Below, in pieces: positions 28,110 through 36,847 of a stretch of DNA of 64,000 nt (position 1 is the first letter of the stretch; every line of letters begins with the position of its first letter). Both the position numbers and the translations under genes were made by a program. Below the pieces are notes generated by a model. The model saw only the letters and a program-made list of their open reading frames with translations, searched no databases and was not told the origin of the DNA. This stretch comes from Pseudomonas chlororaphis. Lineage in GTDB: Bacteria; Pseudomonadota; Gammaproteobacteria; Pseudomonadales; Pseudomonadaceae. Where the stretch lies: the NCBI GenBank assembly GCA_001023535.1, contig CP011020.1, forward strand, positions 3,547,734-3,611,733, in the 5' to 3' direction.

Positions 28110-28193
28110 ATGAATAGATACGTCACGGCCCGTCGGGGCCGGATCAAGGGTTCTGAACGTAATGGCCAAGGGGATGAACCGTCCCATGCATAG
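28110..28193 (+). CDS. Possible small ORF of 27 residues
   Basis: Begins MNRYVTARRGRIKG, ends DEPSHA, basic. It has a good ribosome-binding site (AAGGAAG, nine bases before the ATG), better than that of the overlapping larger frame at 28162. It could be a leader peptide or a spurious frame; no homologue comes to mind. Confidence 0.3.
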   Translation: MNRYVTARRGRIKGSERNGQGDEPSHA

Positions 28194-28494
28194 CCGTGAA
28201 TACAAGCTGTCGCCCCCACAGCTCGCGTCTTTTGGGAGCGGACGGGCCGACCCTCAAAACGATTGCAAGCATTGCAGTCATCCCGCTGGAGGAGTTGATT
28301 TGGAACCGCGCGTCGTTGAACTGGAAACCCACCTCAAGTACATCCGCAAAGACATGGATGAGATTCGCACCGACGTCAGGGTGATCCGCCACAGGCTGGC
28401 CTACTCGGCTGGCGCGGCGGCGGTGGTCCTCGGTCTGTTGGGCTGGGTGGCCAACAGTCGCTTCGACCAACTGGTGGCACTGCTCACGGGATAA
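28162..28494 (+). CDS. Small coiled-coil and single-span membrane protein, unknown
   Basis: Up to 110 residues. The convincing part is the last 64: LEPRVVELETHLKYIRKDMD and following residues form a charged coiled coil, then a membrane helix (AYSAGAAAVVLGLLGWVA) and a short tail. This layout resembles small bacterial membrane-anchored coiled-coil proteins of unknown role. The start is uncertain: ATG 28162 has a poor ribosome-binding site, while TTG 28300 follows GGAGGAG at five bases and would give just the 64-residue core. The upstream part (SFGSGRADPQNDCKHCSHPA) looks non-conserved. Confidence 0.6.
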   Translation: MAKGMNRPMHSREYKLSPPQLASFGSGRADPQNDCKHCSHPAGGVDLEPRVVELETHLKYIRKDMDEIRTDVRVIRHRLAYSAGAAAVVLGLLGWVANSRFDQLVALLTG

Positions 28495-28551
28495 TGGCCA
28501 TGCAAGCGAGGGCCCGGGTATCCGTCCCGGGCCCCACGACACTGCACGGCG

Positions 28552-29739
28552 CTAGCCCAGGACTTCGCTCAGGGGGATGAAACCCACTTCGTCGCCTTCG
28601 ACCAGGGTCTGCCCTTCCAGCACCTCGACCAGCCCTTCGGCCCAGGCCGCGCTGCGCAGGACACCGGAGCTCTGGTTGCGATAGATGATCGCGCGACCAT
28701 TCTCCATTCGGCCTCGCAAGTACTCCCGTCGGCTGCCCGCCTTCGGCCAGGCGAAACCGGCCGGCACCTTGAACTTGAGCGGCATCACCGACTCGACACC
28801 CTGGCGCCTGAGCAGATAAGGCCTTGCCAACAGCGCGAACGTCACCAGAGTCGAAGCCGGGTTCCCGGGCAGGCCGATCACCGGCACGCCACGGTAGTGC
28901 CCGAACGTAAGCGGTTTCCCAGGCTTGATGGCAAGCTTCCAAAGCGCCAGCTCACCGTCCTCGCGCAAGGCAATGCCCAGGAAGTCCGCCTCTCCCACCG
29001 AGACGCCACCGGTGGACAGGATCAGGTCGACATCCGACAACTGCGCCAGGCGTTCACGGGTGGTCGGCAAGTCGTCGGGCAGGATACCCGCGTCGACCAC
29101 CTCACAACCCAGGCCTCGCAGCCAGCCACACAGCAGCACGCGGTTACTGTTGTAGATCTGCCCCGGCCCCAGTGGCTGGCCCGGCTCGACCAGCTCGTCG
29201 CCGGTTGACAGGACACCCACACGAACCTTACGCACCACCTCCAGCGATGCGCACCCCAGGGATGCCGCCAACCCCAGTTCGACCGGCCCCAGGCGCGTAC
29301 CCGCCGCAAGGACCTGCTCACCGACGGTGGTTTCCTGCCCCTGAGGGCGGATGTTCTGGCCAATAACCATGGGCTCGGTGAAGCGAACGCGCTCGTCAGC
29401 TTCGACCACGGCATTTTCCTGCATCTCGACGCAATCCGCGCCCGCAGGAACAGGCGCCCCGGTGAAGATTCGCGCACAGGTTCCAGCCGCCAGCGGCGCC
29501 GGGGCCTGCCCGGCAAAAACCCGCTGGCTGACCACCAACGGCTCGTCCTTGCAGTCCGCCAGCCGCAAGGCATAGCCGTCCATGGCGCTGTTGGGCCATG
29601 GCGGCAAATCAAGGGTCGACACCAGGTCCTGCGCGAGCACCCTTCCCTGTGCCGCAGCCAACGGCAATGTTTCGCGCTCGACGATCGGCGCGGCTGCCGC
29701 CATGTCGAGCAAGCGCTGCAACGCCACTTCGACAGCCAT
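28552..29739 (-). CDS. moeA: Molybdopterin molybdotransferase MoeA
   Basis: 395 residues. MoeA domains: PPWPNSAMDGYALR, IFTGAPVPAGADCVEMQE, a MoCF-binding domain with GVLSTGDELVEPGQPL, ILSTGGVSVGEADFL and the catalytic-site VIGLPGNPASTLVTF, then domain IV. It inserts molybdate into adenylated molybdopterin, releasing AMP. ATG 29739 chosen, 22 bp after the moaB stop; a GTG at 29778 is in frame but would overlap moaB. It forms an operon with moaB; mobA is divergent. P. aeruginosa has the same arrangement (moeA2-moaB2, mobA). Confidence 0.94.
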   Translation of the reverse strand: MAVEVALQRLLDMAAAAPIVERETLPLAAAQGRVLAQDLVSTLDLPPWPNSAMDGYALRLADCKDEPLVVSQRVFAGQAPAPLAAGTCARIFTGAPVPAGADCVEMQENAVVEADERVRFTEPMVIGQNIRPQGQETTVGEQVLAAGTRLGPVELGLAASLGCASLEVVRKVRVGVLSTGDELVEPGQPLGPGQIYNSNRVLLCGWLRGLGCEVVDAGILPDDLPTTRERLAQLSDVDLILSTGGVSVGEADFLGIALREDGELALWKLAIKPGKPLTFGHYRGVPVIGLPGNPASTLVTFALLARPYLLRRQGVESVMPLKFKVPAGFAWPKAGSRREYLRGRMENGRAIIYRNQSSGVLRSAAWAEGLVEVLEGQTLVEGDEVGFIPLSEVLG

Positions 29740-29761
29740 CAAGGCCCCGGCCTTGCCCGGT

Positions 29762-30301
29762 TTACCCACGGGATTCACACGGCGCCGCCTGTTTCAGATG
29801 AGGCACGAAATTACAGGGTCGGTGCCGTGCATCCAGTTGTTCAGCCAGGATCCCATCCCAACCGGTCCGCACCGCATTGGTGGAACCCGGCAGGCAACAC
29901 ACCAGCGTGCCATTGGCCAGGCCGGCCAGGGCCCGCGACTGGACGGTGGAGGTGCCGATGTCCGCCACGGAGATCTGCCGGAACAACTCGCCGAAGCCAT
30001 CGACCTGCTTGTCCAGCAGGCACGTGACCGCTTCAGGGGTGCTGTCGCGCCCCGTGAACCCGGTGCCGCCGGTGATCAGCACCACCTGCACCACGTCCTC
30101 GGCGATCCAGGTCGCGACTTGCGCGCGGATCTTGTACAAATCATCTTTGAGCAGGACCCGCGCCGCCAGGTTGTGGCCGGCCGCCATCAGCCGATCGACA
30201 AAGACCTGCCCGGAGGTATCGGTTTCCAGGGTACGGGTATCACTGACTGTCAGCACCGCGATATTGAGCGGCACGAAAGGTACATCAGCCTTGGCTTTCA
30301 T
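29762..30301 (-). CDS. moaB: Molybdenum cofactor biosynthesis protein MoaB
   Basis: 179 residues with the MoCF-binding fold: LNIAVLTVSDTRTLETDTSG, VLITGGTGFTGRDSTPEAV and CCLPGSTNAVRTGWDGIL. MoaB/MogA proteins adenylate molybdopterin before MoeA inserts molybdate, so the moaB-moeA pair forms the last two steps for the basic cofactor. The typical MoaB length supports a complete gene. The start is 78 bp from divergent mobA. Confidence 0.94.
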   Translation of the reverse strand: MKAKADVPFVPLNIAVLTVSDTRTLETDTSGQVFVDRLMAAGHNLAARVLLKDDLYKIRAQVATWIAEDVVQVVLITGGTGFTGRDSTPEAVTCLLDKQVDGFGELFRQISVADIGTSTVQSRALAGLANGTLVCCLPGSTNAVRTGWDGILAEQLDARHRPCNFVPHLKQAAPCESRG

Positions 30302-30379
30302 AGGCTCGTCCAGTTGTAGGGGAAACAGGCCGGTGTTATATCACAGCGCTTCATTTATTCGCCCGTGCGGAGACACAAC

Positions 30380-30979
30380 ATGACCAACACGCCCCTGCCC
30401 CCCTGCTCGATCCTGCTGCTGGCAGGCGGACGCGGCCAACGCATGGGCGGCCAGGACAAGGGCCTGCTGGAGTGGCAAGGCGAGCCATTGATTGCCCATC
30501 TCCACCGCCAGACCCGCGCGATAAGCGACGACCTGATCATTTCGTGCAACCGCAATCCGGCACGCTACGCGGTGTACGCCGACCAACTGGTGCATGACGA
30601 CGAGGGTGACTTTCCCGGCCCGCTGGCAGGCATCCGCGCCGGCCTCAAGGTGGCCCGACACGCACAGTTGCTGGTGCTGCCGTGTGATGTGCCGCAAATC
30701 GATGCCGGCCTGCTCGACAGCATGCGCCGGGCGGCCAGCCAGCACCCAGACAAACCGCTGATGGTGCGGCACGGCGAGCATTGGGAACCGCTGCTGTGCG
30801 TCATCCCACTGACATTGGCCGACACCTTCGAGAAGGCCTGGCACGACGGCGAACGCAGCCCCGGCCGGATCATGCGCACGCTGCACGCCGTTGCCTTGCA
30901 ATGCCCCGCCGACGACCCGCGACTGGCCAACCTGAACACGCCGGAATTACTGACCCGTTACAAAGGCGTGTCAGATTGA
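30380..30979 (+). CDS. mobA: Molybdenum cofactor guanylyltransferase MobA
   Basis: 199 residues. The nucleotidyltransferase signature [21 protein letters not shown] binds [21 protein letters not shown] and [15 protein letters not shown] complete the active site. It attaches GMP to molybdenum cofactor to make the guanine dinucleotide form used by nitrate and DMSO-type enzymes. ATG 30380 follows GGAGACAC; a GTG at 30365 is less likely. A perfect GTGTCA-GAT-TGACAC repeat spans its last codons (30968-30982). Confidence 0.94.
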   Translation: MTNTPLPPCSILLLAGGRGQRMGGQDKGLLEWQGEPLIAHLHRQTRAISDDLIISCNRNPARYAVYADQLVHDDEGDFPGPLAGIRAGLKVARHAQLLVLPCDVPQIDAGLLDSMRRAASQHPDKPLMVRHGEHWEPLLCVIPLTLADTFEKAWHDGERSPGRIMRTLHAVALQCPADDPRLANLNTPELLTRYKGVSD

Positions 30980-31054
30980 CACTAGCCAGGAACTTGCGCG
31001 CGTTGTATACGTCTGAGGGTTAGTAACTTGAAGAATCCATTTCGGAGAAACACC

Positions 31055-31276
31055 ATGACTCAACGGACCCTCGCCACTTTCATGCTTGCTCTGGGCCTCG
31101 CCACCCTCGCCGGTTGCGCCTCGCCAACAGTGATCACCTTGAATGACGGTCGCGAAATCCAGGCCGTCGACACACCCAAGTACGACGAAGAAAGCGGCTT
31201 CTATGAATTCGAGCAACTGGATGGCAAGCAAACCCGCGTGAACAAGGATCAGGTTCGTACCGTCAAGGATCTGTAA
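31055..31276 (+). CDS. YgdI/YgdR-family small lipoprotein
   Basis: 73 residues. Signal peptide ending in the lipobox TLAGC, so it is anchored by lipid after Cys; the mature part (TVITLNDGREIQAVDTPKYD, GFYEFEQLDGKQTRVNKDQV) is the small SH3-like barrel of the YgdI/YgdR family. Function unknown, envelope located. ATG 31055 follows CGGAGAAA; the TTG at 31028 is rejected because it would put a long basic tail before the signal peptide. Followed by a strong terminator. Confidence 0.93.
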   Translation: MTQRTLATFMLALGLATLAGCASPTVITLNDGREIQAVDTPKYDEESGFYEFEQLDGKQTRVNKDQVRTVKDL

Positions 31277-31324
31277 TCTTCGACGCTGGCGTCTGCTGTG
31301 AAATAGCGGCGCATTGCTGTTGAC

Positions 31325-31375
31325 CAAAAAAACCGGCGCCTGCCTTTTTTCAAAGGCAAGCGCCGTTTTTTTTTT
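31325..31375. terminator. Rho-independent terminator
   Basis: Stem CGGCGC-x-TGCCTTT / AAAGGCA-x-GCGCCG (31334-31365) with a TTTC loop and a run of ten T; the A-run on the left side makes it usable in both directions. Confidence 0.9.
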
Positions 31376-31462
31376 ATGGGACCGTTCTAGAGAAAGCAGC
31401 CGTGGTGAACGGAAAAGTTTCGATCAGGGCAACTTAGCCTGTGACCAGAGCCCCGCCTCAGC

Positions 31463-32350
31463 TCACCACTGCAACGTAATACGGCTCTCGAACACCCGCT
31501 CCTGACCACTCAGCGGGTCGTTAAAACGCAGCCCCTGCGCCAGCAGCTTGAGCGGGTTGGCGTAATCGTCCTCCACATCCCGCAGCACGTCGGGGTAAAA
31601 GGGATCGTTGCAGATACCCGCCCCAAGGGCATTCATGTGCACCCGCAACTGGTGCTTCTTGCCCGTGACCGGAGACAGGCCATAGCGCCAAAGCTCGCCG
31701 TTTCGCTCCAGGACTTCGATGGCCGTTTCAGTATTCGGCTCGCCCGGCCCCTCACACATCCGAAAGAACGGCTCGCCATCGATCATTCGGCTTTTATGCA
31801 CGCGGGGAAAGCTCAACCCAGGCAGCGCCGGGGCAATGGCCTGGTAGTGCTTTTCGATCTGCCGGGTGGGGAACAACGCTTGATACGCCGAACGACTGTC
31901 GGGGTTGGCGGAAAACAGCACCAGGCCGGCAGTGTGTCGATCGATTCGGTGCAACGGCACCAGGTGGGGATTGTCCAGGCGTCGGATCAGCCGCCGCAAC
32001 AAGGTTTGCTCGACATATTCGCCCGCCGGCGTGACCGGCAGGAAATGTGGTTTGTCTGCCACCACCAGGTGTTCGTCGGCGTACAGGATCGACTCCACCA
32101 CCGGGATCGGCTTCTCGTCGGGCACTTCACGGAAATAGTGGATGCGCAGGCCCTCACGGTACGGCAGGTCGGCACGGATCGCGTTGCCCTCCCCGTCCAG
32201 CACCCGCCCGCGAGCGATCCGGTCCAGCCATTGCTCGCGGCTGATGGCCTTGAAATGTTCGCACAGGCACTCCAGCACCGTCGGCCAGGAGCCCGGGGGC
32301 AGGTACAACGTGCTGGCCTGATGGTGTGCAGCGGAAAATGATGAAACCAT
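31463..32350 (-). CDS. RluA-family RNA pseudouridine synthase
   Basis: 295 residues. The catalytic motif HRIDRHTAGLVLFSAN contains the conserved Asp; ILYADEHLVVADKPHFLPV and the C-terminal GKKHQLRVHMNALG are the other RluA-family motifs. There is no S4 domain, but an N-terminal region of about 80 residues precedes the catalytic core. Related to the RluA/TruC branch that modifies uridine in rRNA or tRNA; the target base cannot be told from sequence alone. Confidence 0.9.
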   Translation of the reverse strand: MVSSFSAAHHQASTLYLPPGSWPTVLECLCEHFKAISREQWLDRIARGRVLDGEGNAIRADLPYREGLRIHYFREVPDEKPIPVVESILYADEHLVVADKPHFLPVTPAGEYVEQTLLRRLIRRLDNPHLVPLHRIDRHTAGLVLFSANPDSRSAYQALFPTRQIEKHYQAIAPALPGLSFPRVHKSRMIDGEPFFRMCEGPGEPNTETAIEVLERNGELWRYGLSPVTGKKHQLRVHMNALGAGICNDPFYPDVLRDVEDDYANPLKLLAQGLRFNDPLSGQERVFESRITLQW

Positions 32351-32422
32351 GGAAAACTCTTGAGCCTTTTCGCAGGGCGGTATTATCCACCAGTCGCGCC
32401 AGCCCGCCCAACAATGATTGCT

Positions 32423-32743
32423 TCAGGCCGGGACCGACGCCGGTTTGGCTGCCGCCTCGGTGAACTCCTTCAACCAGCGCAATACCTCCACCGCCTCCCA
32501 GCGACCAGGGTCGTACAATGCGTACAGCAAGCCCTGGTAACCCACTACATCCAGTTGCTTGTGATAGCCGGCACGCTGGAACAACGCCTCGATCTCGGCG
32601 AAACAGGTGTTGAAATGCAATTTATTGAAAGGTGTCTTGCCTTCGGTGACCAAGCCATCCAGGCGCAGTTCCAGGACCGCCTCGCGCACAACGTCCGCGG
32701 ACATCCTGTTTACGCTGCTTTTCAGTTGTTCGACATTGACCAA
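32423..32743 (-). CDS. Conserved hypothetical protein, 106 residues
   Basis: Acidic-helical small protein (NVEQLKSSVNRMSADVVREA, FNTCFAEIEALFQRAGYHKQ, LLYALYDPGRWEAVEVLRWL). I believe homologues occur across Pseudomonas next to the same glutaredoxin-like gene, with no known function. TTG 32743 is preferred because CTGGAG lies upstream and the protein begins LVNVEQL; the longer frame to 32932 is antisense-like and overlaps the next gene. Confidence 0.75.
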   Translation of the reverse strand: MVNVEQLKSSVNRMSADVVREAVLELRLDGLVTEGKTPFNKLHFNTCFAEIEALFQRAGYHKQLDVVGYQGLLYALYDPGRWEAVEVLRWLKEFTEAAAKPASVPA

Positions 32744-32795
32744 GGGAACGCACTCCAGATAGCTGTATGGGCATACAGTAACCGAAGAATGCAGC

Positions 32796-33074
32796 TTACG
32801 CCAATGACCGCGGGCGAATGGAAGGTGCGAACGGTTCAAGCAGGAACGCGGCCACCCGGTCGGGATCGTCGAAAGGCCAGTCCAGCTCCGCGCCGGTATC
32901 GGTTCGCCGCAGGACCGGGATCCGCAGTCCATAGGCCTCGGTCAGCATCTCGCTCTCGGCGATGTCCACCAGTTCCACCAGCAATCCATGCTCGACGAAA
33001 GGCATCAACACACCCTCGGCAACTTCACACAAGTGACAACCCAGGGTGCCGAGCAGCTGGCATTCAGGAGACAT
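32796..33074 (-). CDS. Glutaredoxin-like thioredoxin-fold protein (DUF836)
   Basis: 92 residues. Redox-type motif CHLCE near the N-terminus (LLGTLGCHLCEVAEGVL), cis-Pro strand at RIPVLRR and a C-terminal helix (PDRVAAFL) match the DUF836 glutaredoxin-like family. Probably reduces thiols or disulfides in the cytoplasm, but no substrate is known. ATG 33074 chosen; a TTG at 33089 is in frame. Gap of 52 bp to the hypothetical gene downstream, likely one transcript. Confidence 0.85.
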   Translation of the reverse strand: MSPECQLLGTLGCHLCEVAEGVLMPFVEHGLLVELVDIAESEMLTEAYGLRIPVLRRTDTGAELDWPFDDPDRVAAFLLEPFAPSIRPRSLA

Positions 33075-33263
33075 GGCAGGTAGACCCAAAAAAGATAGAC
33101 GGTCATTCTAGGCCCGCACCGGGAAACCGTCGAGCCGCTGCCTCGCTTCAGGGTGTTTCGGCAAAACGCTGATGCAAATCACTGAAGATTGAGGCTTTTG
33201 CGGCGAGGCTGGGTGCCTTTCCCCCGCTACGCTGTCAGTTGTCGTCTTGAAACGGAGTGCCCC

Positions 33264-34976
33264 TTGTTTGCCAATCTGCTGATCATTCTTGCCTCATCCC
33301 TGGTGGTCATCGCCTTGTTCCGACGCCTGCGACTGCCGCCCGTGCTGGGCTATCTCTGCGTCGGGCTGGCCGTGGGGCCGACCGCGCTGGACTGGGTGAA
33401 CGACAGCGAAGAACTGCCCGACCTGGCCGAACTCGGGGTGGTGTTCCTGCTGTTCTCGTTGGGGCTGGAGTTTTCCCTGTCGAAAATGCTCGAGCTGCGT
33501 CGGGTGGTGTTCGGCCTCGGCAGCCTGCAAGTACTCGCCACGGGGACGGTCCTCGCCGGGCTGTTGGCCTTCTCTGGCGCGCCCCTGGCCGCGACGCTGT
33601 TGCTGGGGGCAGGGCTGGCCTTGTCGTCCACCGCCATCGTCAGCAAGGAACTGACCAGCCTGGGGGAAATCTTCAGCAGCCATGGCCAGAACGCCATCGG
33701 GGTGTTGTTGTTCCAGGACGTCATCGCCGTGCTGCTGTTGACCCTGGTGCCGGTATTCGCCGGCAGCAGCGAGCACCCGTGGTATTGGGCGCTGCCACTG
33801 ACCCTCGGCAAGACCCTGGTGCTGTTCGCTGGTTTGTTGCTGGCCAGCCGCCTGCTGCTGCCCCGATTGTTCCATGAGGTGGCTGCCTCGCGGTCCGCAG
33901 AACTGTTCGTGCTGCTGGCCCTGGTGATCGTGCTGCTGACGGCATGGCTGACTCACCTGCTCGGTCTGTCCCCCGCCCTGGGGGCATTCCTGGCGGGCAT
34001 GTTGCTGGGTGAAAGCCACTACCGGCATCAGATCGAGGCCGACATCCGCCCCTTCCGCGACATCCTGCTGGGGCTGTTCTTTGTCAGCATTGGCATGCTG
34101 ATCGACCTGCAATTGTTCGTCGACGACGGGCTGTTGATCCTCGGCCTGACGCTCGGCCTGATGCTCATCAAGGGCTGCGTGGTCGCTGCCCTGGTGAAGT
34201 GGCGCGGCAGCGACGGTGAAACCGCCTGGCGCAGTGGCCTGGCCCTGGCCCAGGGTGGCGAATTCTGTTTTGCCCTGATGGCACTCATGCAGCAGAACCG
34301 CCTGATGCCTGCCGACATCAGTGGCCTGCTGCTGGCCGCGACATTCTGCTCGATGCTGCTGACCCCGCTGTTGCTGCGTGCCGCCCCCCACATCGCCGCC
34401 CGTCTGCACCGCAAACCCAACCAAGAGGCACAACTGGAGCAGATCAGCGCGCTCAACGCCGGGCTGTCAGGGCATGTGGTCATTTGTGGTTACGGCCGCG
34501 TCGGCCAGTCCATCGGCCGGTTCCTGCGGCGCGAAGGCCTGGCGTTCGTCGCTCTGGATGACGACCCGGTGATCATCCAGGAAGCCAGCGTCGACGAACG
34601 CTGCGTGCATTACGGCGATTCGCGCCGAGGCGACCTGCTGGGAGCGGTCGGTTTGAATCGTGCGAGGTTGCTGGTGATTGCCGTGGACAAGACCGACATC
34701 GCCATCACCGTGCTCAAGGAGGCACGGCGGGTCAACCCGCAGGTGCCGATCCTGGTCCGCACCCGCGACGACAGCCAACTGGCCGAGCTGCAAGCGGCCG
34801 GGGCCAGCGAAGTGGTCCCGGAGTTGCTCGAGTCGAGCCTGATGCTGGCCTCCCATGCCCTGATCATGCTCGGCCTGCCCGAGCAGCAGGTCCGCCATCA
34901 CGTGGACCAGGTTCGGCACGACCGCTATCGCCTGCTGCACGGCTTCTACCCGGGCGACCAGGACAAGGCGCCCTAG
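33264..34976 (+). CDS. Kef-type cation:proton antiporter (CPA2) with RCK domain
   Basis: 570 residues. An N-terminal CPA2 membrane domain of about 12 spans (VLGYLCVGLAVGPTALDW, LFSLGLEFSLSKMLELR, LSSTAIVSKEL, GVLLFQDVIAV with the transport Asp, FFVSIGMLIDLQL), then a TrkA-N/RCK domain binding NAD (HVVICGYGRVGQSIGRFLRR) to about residue 560. Exchanges K+ or Na+ for H+ across the inner membrane. Unlike KefB/KefC no KefF/KefG ancillary gene is adjacent, so glutathione gating is uncertain. TTG 33264 follows CGGAG; a longer upstream frame lacks hydrophobicity. Confidence 0.92.
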   Translation: MFANLLIILASSLVVIALFRRLRLPPVLGYLCVGLAVGPTALDWVNDSEELPDLAELGVVFLLFSLGLEFSLSKMLELRRVVFGLGSLQVLATGTVLAGLLAFSGAPLAATLLLGAGLALSSTAIVSKELTSLGEIFSSHGQNAIGVLLFQDVIAVLLLTLVPVFAGSSEHPWYWALPLTLGKTLVLFAGLLLASRLLLPRLFHEVAASRSAELFVLLALVIVLLTAWLTHLLGLSPALGAFLAGMLLGESHYRHQIEADIRPFRDILLGLFFVSIGMLIDLQLFVDDGLLILGLTLGLMLIKGCVVAALVKWRGSDGETAWRSGLALAQGGEFCFALMALMQQNRLMPADISGLLLAATFCSMLLTPLLLRAAPHIAARLHRKPNQEAQLEQISALNAGLSGHVVICGYGRVGQSIGRFLRREGLAFVALDDDPVIIQEASVDERCVHYGDSRRGDLLGAVGLNRARLLVIAVDKTDIAITVLKEARRVNPQVPILVRTRDDSQLAELQAAGASEVVPELLESSLMLASHALIMLGLPEQQVRHHVDQVRHDRYRLLHGFYPGDQDKAP

Positions 34977-34984
34977 TGCATCGG

Positions 34985-36193
34985 TCAGTCCTGGCTGATG
35001 GCGCCGATCTTGTGAATCGACAAATCGGCGCCGTAATACTCTTCTTCCTGGCTCAGGCGCAGCCCCAGCAGCCCCTTGATGACGCCATACACCGCAAAGC
35101 CGCCGGCCAGGGCAATGCCGACGCCCAGCGCCGTGCCGATCAGTTGGCTGGCCAGGCTCACGCCGCCCAGGCCGCCGAACGCGCCTTGGCCAAAAATGCC
35201 GCAAGCAATGCCGCCCCAGACACCGCACAGCCCATGCAGTGGCCAGACCCCGAGCACATCATCGATCTTCCATTTGCCTTGGGCGGCGGTGAAGCACCAG
35301 ACAAACAACGCACCGGCGATGGCGCCGGTGGCCAGCGCACCTACCGGGTGCATCAGGTCGGAACCGGCGCAGACCGCCACCAGGCCGGCGAGCGGGCCGT
35401 TATGCAGGAAGCCGGGGTCATTGCGCCCCACGAGCAATGCCGCCACGGTACCGCCGACCATCGCCATCAACGAGTTGACCGCCACCAACCCGCTCACCCC
35501 CGGCAGGGTCTGGGCACTCATCACGTTGAAGCCGAACCAGCCGACAATCAGGATCCACGACCCCAGGGCCAGGAACGGAATGCTCGACGGCGCGAACGCC
35601 ACCAGCCGACCGTCCCGGTAGCGGCCATTGCGCGGCCCGAGCAGGAGTACCGCGGCCAGTGCCAGCCAGCCGCCCATGGCATGCACCACCACGGAGCCGG
35701 CAAAGTCGTGGAAACCGGCACCGAAGCGGGCTTGCAGCCAGGCCTGCACACCAAAGTTGCCGTTCCAGACCAGGCCTTCGAAGAACGGGTAGACGAACGC
35801 CACGATCAGCACCGTGGCGCACAACTGCGGAGCGAACCGGGCACGTTCGGCAATACCGCCGGAAATGATCGCCGGGATGGCGGCGGCGAACGTCAGCAGG
35901 AAAAAGAACTTCACCAGGCTGTAGCCATGGTCGGTGCTGAGCACCGCCGCCGGTTGCATGAAGGTCACGCCGTAGGAAATCCAATAGCCGATGAAGAAAT
36001 AGGCCAGGGTCGAAACAGCGAAGTCGCTGAGAATCTTCGACAGCGCATTGACCTGGTTCTTTTGCCGGACCGTTCCCACTTCCAGGAACGCAAAACCGGC
36101 ATGCATGGCCAGGACCATGACCGCACCCAGCAGGATGAACAGTGTGTTGGAGCTGTGGACCAGACTGTCCACGGCACTTTGCATATTTTCCAT
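34985..36193 (-). CDS. amt: Ammonium transporter Amt
   Basis: 402 residues with about 11 membrane spans. Family motifs: VLAMHAGFAFLEVGTVRQKN, the signature DFAGSVVVHAMGGW, pore-lining His in the VVHAMGG and PLHGLCGVWGG segments. Imports ammonium across the inner membrane. No glnK/PII gene is adjacent, unlike the usual glnK-amtB operon, so it may be a second Amt. AGGTC precedes the ATG. The upstream region contains five GCACCA/TGGTGC words, which may be NtrC half-sites. It converges with the antiporter with only 8 bp between stops. Confidence 0.93.
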   Translation of the reverse strand: MENMQSAVDSLVHSSNTLFILLGAVMVLAMHAGFAFLEVGTVRQKNQVNALSKILSDFAVSTLAYFFIGYWISYGVTFMQPAAVLSTDHGYSLVKFFFLLTFAAAIPAIISGGIAERARFAPQLCATVLIVAFVYPFFEGLVWNGNFGVQAWLQARFGAGFHDFAGSVVVHAMGGWLALAAVLLLGPRNGRYRDGRLVAFAPSSIPFLALGSWILIVGWFGFNVMSAQTLPGVSGLVAVNSLMAMVGGTVAALLVGRNDPGFLHNGPLAGLVAVCAGSDLMHPVGALATGAIAGALFVWCFTAAQGKWKIDDVLGVWPLHGLCGVWGGIACGIFGQGAFGGLGGVSLASQLIGTALGVGIALAGGFAVYGVIKGLLGLRLSQEEEYYGADLSIHKIGAISQD

Positions 36194-36532
36194 GGTGATG
36201 GCAGACCTGAAAAAGTGGAGAAAGGCACCAAACCGGTTCGCTCGCGCCGACGACGCACCAAGTTGAAACGCGTGGCCGGCTTTGGCCAGCCAAGCGAACC
36301 GCTTTGGTGCATCGAAACGGCTGAAACGCAGTCCCGCTTCAAGGCGCTTCGCGGGTTTTGATTATTTGGGTTAAGGTTTTCGGGCTCGCGCCCAGCTTCA
36401 GCGCACCAGCGCGGGCTGACGCACCAGTACATGGCAAAAGCCAGAGCAAAAGTTGTACCAGTCACTTTCACTGAACCTTCCGGCAAGGCTCATACTCGAA
36501 CGCTTCAGACGTCACTTACGGAGATTCACCCC
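36194..36532. promoter_or_regulatory. amt/DUF883 divergent region with five GCACCA/TGGTGC words
   Basis: 339 bp without a gene. GCACCA (either strand) occurs at 36225-36230, 36255-36260, 36305-36310, 36403-36408 and 36421-36426. NtrC sites are built from TGCACC/GGTGCA halves. On the minus strand 36260-36246 reads TGGTGC, then GTCGTCG, then GC: the GG and GC of a sigma-54 promoter at the right 10-base spacing, but with a poor -12 element. Confidence 0.45.
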
Positions 36533-36847
36533 ATGGCCAGAACCCAGGCACAGACTGCTCAAGAAATCCTGAAGGAAGATTTTCAGACGCTGGTCAACGA
36601 CACGGAACGCTTGCTGGACCACACCGCAACGCTGGCGGGTGACCAGGCGGACGTGCTGCGCAGCCAGATCCAGGAAACGCTTTTGCGCGCCCGTGAAACG
36701 CTCAAGCTGACCGAAGATTCCATGCGCGAACGTGGCCAGGCGGCCGTGGACGCCACCGAGGAATATGTCCAGGCCAACCCTTGGCAATCCGTCGGCATCG
36801 CGGCGGGCGTGGGCTTTCTGATCGGCCTGCTGGCGACCAGACGCTGA
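36533..36847 (+). CDS. DUF883 (ElaB/YqjD-type) membrane-anchored protein
   Basis: 104 residues: an N-terminal amphipathic helical part (AQEILKEDFQTLVNDTERLL, then QIQETLLRARETLKLTEDSM) and a C-terminal glycine-rich membrane helix (VGIAAGVGFLIGLLATRR) as in YqjD and ElaB. E. coli YqjD/ElaB are inner-membrane proteins that bind stationary-phase ribosomes. GGAG precedes the ATG at 36533. First gene of a three-gene overlapping operon. Confidence 0.9.
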   Translation: MARTQAQTAQEILKEDFQTLVNDTERLLDHTATLAGDQADVLRSQIQETLLRARETLKLTEDSMRERGQAAVDATEEYVQANPWQSVGIAAGVGFLIGLLATRR

